NCBI GenBank assembly: GCA_948468495.1
Contig: CAOKJI010000169.1
Span: forward strand, 1-5,395
Direction of reading: 5' to 3'
DNA: 5,395 bases
DNA from: an uncultured Dorea sp.
GTDB taxonomy: Bacteria; Bacillota_A; Clostridia; Lachnospirales; Lachnospiraceae
Position numbers and translations under genes: made by a program
Notes under the pieces: generated by a model
Database searches by the model: none
Seen by the model: the letters and a program-made list of their open reading frames with translations, nothing else
What the model was told of the DNA's origin: nothing
Shown: positions 3,367 to 5,395 of the stretch, one piece after another
Position numbering within the stretch: position 1 is the first letter of the stretch
Layout: every line of letters starts with the position of its first letter

Positions 3367-5395
3367 ATGTCTGAAGAAGAGAGAAGAATAGAAGTAACTT
3401 GCAGCTGCGGCCACGAGCACTATCATGAGCATGGACATCACGAACATGGAGAGGAGTGCAACTGCGGCCACGACCATCATCACGAGCATGGAGAGCACGA
3501 GCATCACCACTATGGAGAAAAGTGCGGCTGCGGCCACGACCATCATCACGAGCATGGAGAGCATGGACATCACGAACATGGAGAAGAGTGCGGCTGCGGT
3601 CATGAGCATCACCATCATCATGAAGCAGTACAGCATACGGGTCATGAATTTGACCGGGTTGGGGCGCATACCCAGCAGAGAATCTATATTTTGGAGAATT
3701 TAGGATGCGCGAACTGTGCCGCGAAGATGGAGAAAGCAATCAATGAACTGCCGGAGGTTGAGATGGCGACCATCACCTATGCGACAAAACAGCTTCGGGT
3801 TGCAGCTGACAATCAGGAGGCGCTGATTTCGGAGTTTCAAAGAATCTGCAGTTCCATTGAGCATCAGGTTACGGTAGTTCCAAGGGAAGAATCTTTGCCG
3901 AAGAAAAAGGAGAAGAAGAGCGTTTTTCAGGAACACCGGAAGGAATTTATGAGTATCGGACTTGGAGCGGTACTATTTATTGCTGGTGAAGTTCTGGAAA
4001 ATAGCAGTCTGGATTCGCTGTACAGTACGGTTACGTTTGTAATTGCTTATCTTCTGCTGGGTTGGGAGATTGTGCTGACAGCTCTTAAGAATCTGAAAAA
4101 CGGCAGGGTGTTTGATGAGAATTTTCTGATGAGTGTTGCGACGCTTGCCGCGTTTGCCATCGGGGATTTTGCCGAGGCGGTGGGTGTGATGCTGTTCTAC
4201 CGGGTAGGTGAATTTTTTGAGGATGTGGCGGTAGAGCGCAGCCGTTCTCAGATTATGGATGCAGTAGATATGCGTCCGGAAGTGGTGAATCTGGTGCGTG
4301 GAGAAGAGGTAGAGGTGGTTCCTGCCGGGAGCGTGGCCGCAGAGGATATCATCTTAATCCGTCCGGGAGACCGAATTGGATTGGACGGGATTGTAGTGGA
4401 AGGGGAGAGTCGGATTGACACCTCTCCAGTAACAGGGGAGCCGGTTCCTGTATCAGTTCAGGCTGGCGATGAGATTCTGTCCGGCTGCGTCAATGAGCAG
4501 GGCGCGCTGAAATTAAAGGTTACGAGACCTTTGAGTGAATCTATGGTTACGAGGATTTTGGATTCTGTAGAGAATGCAGCGGCAAGCAAGCCGAAGATGG
4601 ACCGTTTTATTACCAGATTCGCCCGGATTTATACGCCGATTGTGGTGCTGGCGGCCGTTCTTACGGCAATCATTCCGTCCATGATTACTGGGGACTGGAA
4701 CCACTGGATTTATACAGCCATAACATTTCTGGTAATCAGTTGTCCCTGCGCTCTGGTACTGAGTGTGCCTCTTGCATTTTTCTCAGGGATTGGAGCCGGC
4801 TCTAAGCAGGGAATCCTGTTTAAAGGTGGTCTGGCCATTGAAGCTTTGAAGAATGTTAAGGCGGTTGTGATGGATAAGACGGGAACCATAACGAAGGGAG
4901 AGTTTAAGCTGCAGCAGGTGATTCCTTCCGGGACGGTGTCTTCGGAGGAATTGTTAAAGATTGCGGCTGAATGTGAACTCTTATCTACGCATCCCATTGG
5001 AAACAGTATTGTGACGGCTGCAAAGGAAAGGAATCTTGCGCTCCACAATCCGGAAAAGACAGAAGAGATATCTGGCAAAGGAATACAGGCCGAGATATCC
5101 GGCAGACAGGTACTTTGTGGAAACCGCGCTTTGATGGAAGCGCATGGAATTGATTTTGAGGGATATCAGAGCAGGCAGTACGGAACAGAAGTATTGCTTG
5201 CAGTGGATGGAAACTATGCAGGCTGTCTGGTGATTGCAGACACGATTAAGAAGGACGCGAAAGAGTCTGTCGGGGAAATGAAGAGCCGGGGGATTGTGAC
5301 GGCGATGCTGACCGGAGACTCAAAGGCAAGCGCAGAGGCGGTTGCCGCCCAGACAGGAATTGATGAAGTACACGCCAGACTGCTTCCGGAGGAGA
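3367..5395 (+). CDS. cadA: P1B-type heavy-metal ATPase, Zn(II)/Cd(II)/Pb(II) exporter (3' incomplete)
   Basis: The frame is open from ATG 3367 (GGAGGG at 3354-3359, 7 nt upstream) to the window edge: 676 codons, no stop. The product is an inner-membrane pump that exports soft divalent metals using ATP. In order: a His/Cys-rich repeat extension (residues 12-85); a heavy-metal-associated domain (about 104-172) with GCANC (Cys114, Cys117); a basic linker; membrane helices near 195-211, 219-240, 252-266, 268-284; an actuator domain with TGE (356-358); helices near 421-440 and 448-470, the latter with the metal-binding CPC (459-461); the phosphorylation site DKTGT (Asp503); nucleotide-binding residues His542-Pro543 and GKG (570-572); and TGDS (649-652). 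The GDGxND motif and last two helices lie beyond the edge, so the metal-discriminating residues cannot be read. The DENFLMSVAT and EAVGVMLFY segments are typical of CadA/ZntA rather than copper pumps. The symbol is family-level. TGEP and TGDS replace the commoner TGES and TGDN. Confidence 0.92.
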   Translation, partial: MSEEERRIEVTCSCGHEHYHEHGHHEHGEECNCGHDHHHEHGEHEHHHYGEKCGCGHDHHHEHGEHGHHEHGEECGCGHEHHHHHEAVQHTGHEFDRVGAHTQQRIYILENLGCANCAAKMEKAINELPEVEMATITYATKQLRVAADNQEALISEFQRICSSIEHQVTVVPREESLPKKKEKKSVFQEHRKEFMSIGLGAVLFIAGEVLENSSLDSLYSTVTFVIAYLLLGWEIVLTALKNLKNGRVFDENFLMSVATLAAFAIGDFAEAVGVMLFYRVGEFFEDVAVERSRSQIMDAVDMRPEVVNLVRGEEVEVVPAGSVAAEDIILIRPGDRIGLDGIVVEGESRIDTSPVTGEPVPVSVQAGDEILSGCVNEQGALKLKVTRPLSESMVTRILDSVENAAASKPKMDRFITRFARIYTPIVVLAAVLTAIIPSMITGDWNHWIYTAITFLVISCPCALVLSVPLAFFSGIGAGSKQGILFKGGLAIEALKNVKAVVMDKTGTITKGEFKLQQVIPSGTVSSEELLKIAAECELLSTHPIGNSIVTAAKERNLALHNPEKTEEISGKGIQAEISGRQVLCGNRALMEAHGIDFEGYQSRQYGTEVLLAVDGNYAGCLVIADTIKKDAKESVGEMKSRGIVTAMLTGDSKASAEAVAAQTGIDEVHARLLPEE
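3400..3621 (+). repeat. In-frame tandem repeats encoding CxCGH His-rich modules
   Basis: Four units begin with Cys-x-Cys-Gly-His: 3400-3456 (19 codons), 3457-3522 (22), 3523-3588 (22) and a partial 3589-3621 (11). The encoded 74 residues contain 31 His and 8 Cys, with Glu, Gly and Asp making up most of the rest. Units 2 and 3 share a 36-bp identical block (3462-3497 and 3528-3563, 66 bp apart). A 26-bp block at 3427-3452 recurs at 3559-3584. The near identity indicates recent duplication, and unit number is likely to vary between strains. The modules are likely metal-binding, adding to the adjacent heavy-metal-associated domain. Confidence 0.9.

Noticed and set aside
3349..3739. Minus-strand and alternative-frame open frames over the His-rich repeats
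   Set aside because: Their Met/Val/Ala-rich or Arg/Asp/His-rich repeats are products of the codon pattern in the His/Cys repeat of the metal ATPase, read in the wrong frame.
4513..5078. Minus-strand open frames inside the metal ATPase gene
   Set aside because: The plus-strand frame carries CPC, DKTGT and HP motifs across this region, so the antisense frames are shadows.

Overview
The window looks like chromosomal DNA of a gut-type Firmicute, most likely a Lachnospiraceae-like clostridium. The basis is moderate GC, AT-rich intergenic regions, strong GGAGG-type ribosome binding sites, and genes for two ATPase/nuclease-fold families that are expanded in that group. The assignment rests on protein character only; no search was run.

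Layout. (1) Bases 1-502 (+) hold the 3' part of an AAA-ATPase-like gene with a C-terminal PD-(D/E)XK nuclease-fold domain; its 5' part lies outside the window or has been lost. (2) Bases 503-864 are non-coding and structured: two or three inverted repeats, then four copies of a roughly 19-bp motif spaced exactly 33 bp apart, leading into the next start codon. (3) Bases 865-2217 (+) encode a complete 450-aa AAA_14/DUF4143 ATPase that also ends in a PD-(D/E)XK-like segment. (4) Bases 2218-2468 are intergenic, with a GC-rich block and a perfect 13-bp stem-loop between convergent genes. (5) Bases 2469-3200 (-) encode a TipA-type MerR regulator: DNA-binding domain, coiled coil and TipAS-like ligand domain. 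(6) Bases 3201-3366 are a divergent control region. It has a 19-bp-spacer MerR-type promoter firing left, and a separate promoter with an ArsR/SmtB-like operator firing right. (7) Bases 3367-5395 (+) encode a P1B-type heavy-metal ATPase of the CadA/ZntA kind, cut off by the right edge, with an unusual His/Cys repeat extension at its N-terminus. This large gene is open to the window end.

How the parts fit. The right half reads as stress and efflux biology. The metal ATPase should export Zn(II)/Cd(II)/Pb(II), with transcription probably relieved by metal through an ArsR/SmtB repressor encoded elsewhere. The divergent MerR gene looks self-regulated and is of the drug-binding rather than the metal-binding class, so it may only be a neighbour. 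The left half holds two ATPase/PD-(D/E)XK proteins of unknown cellular role. The most interesting points are the 33-bp-periodic motif array, a well-formed internal start that could yield a free TipAS-like domain, and the tandem CxCGH metal-binding repeats.
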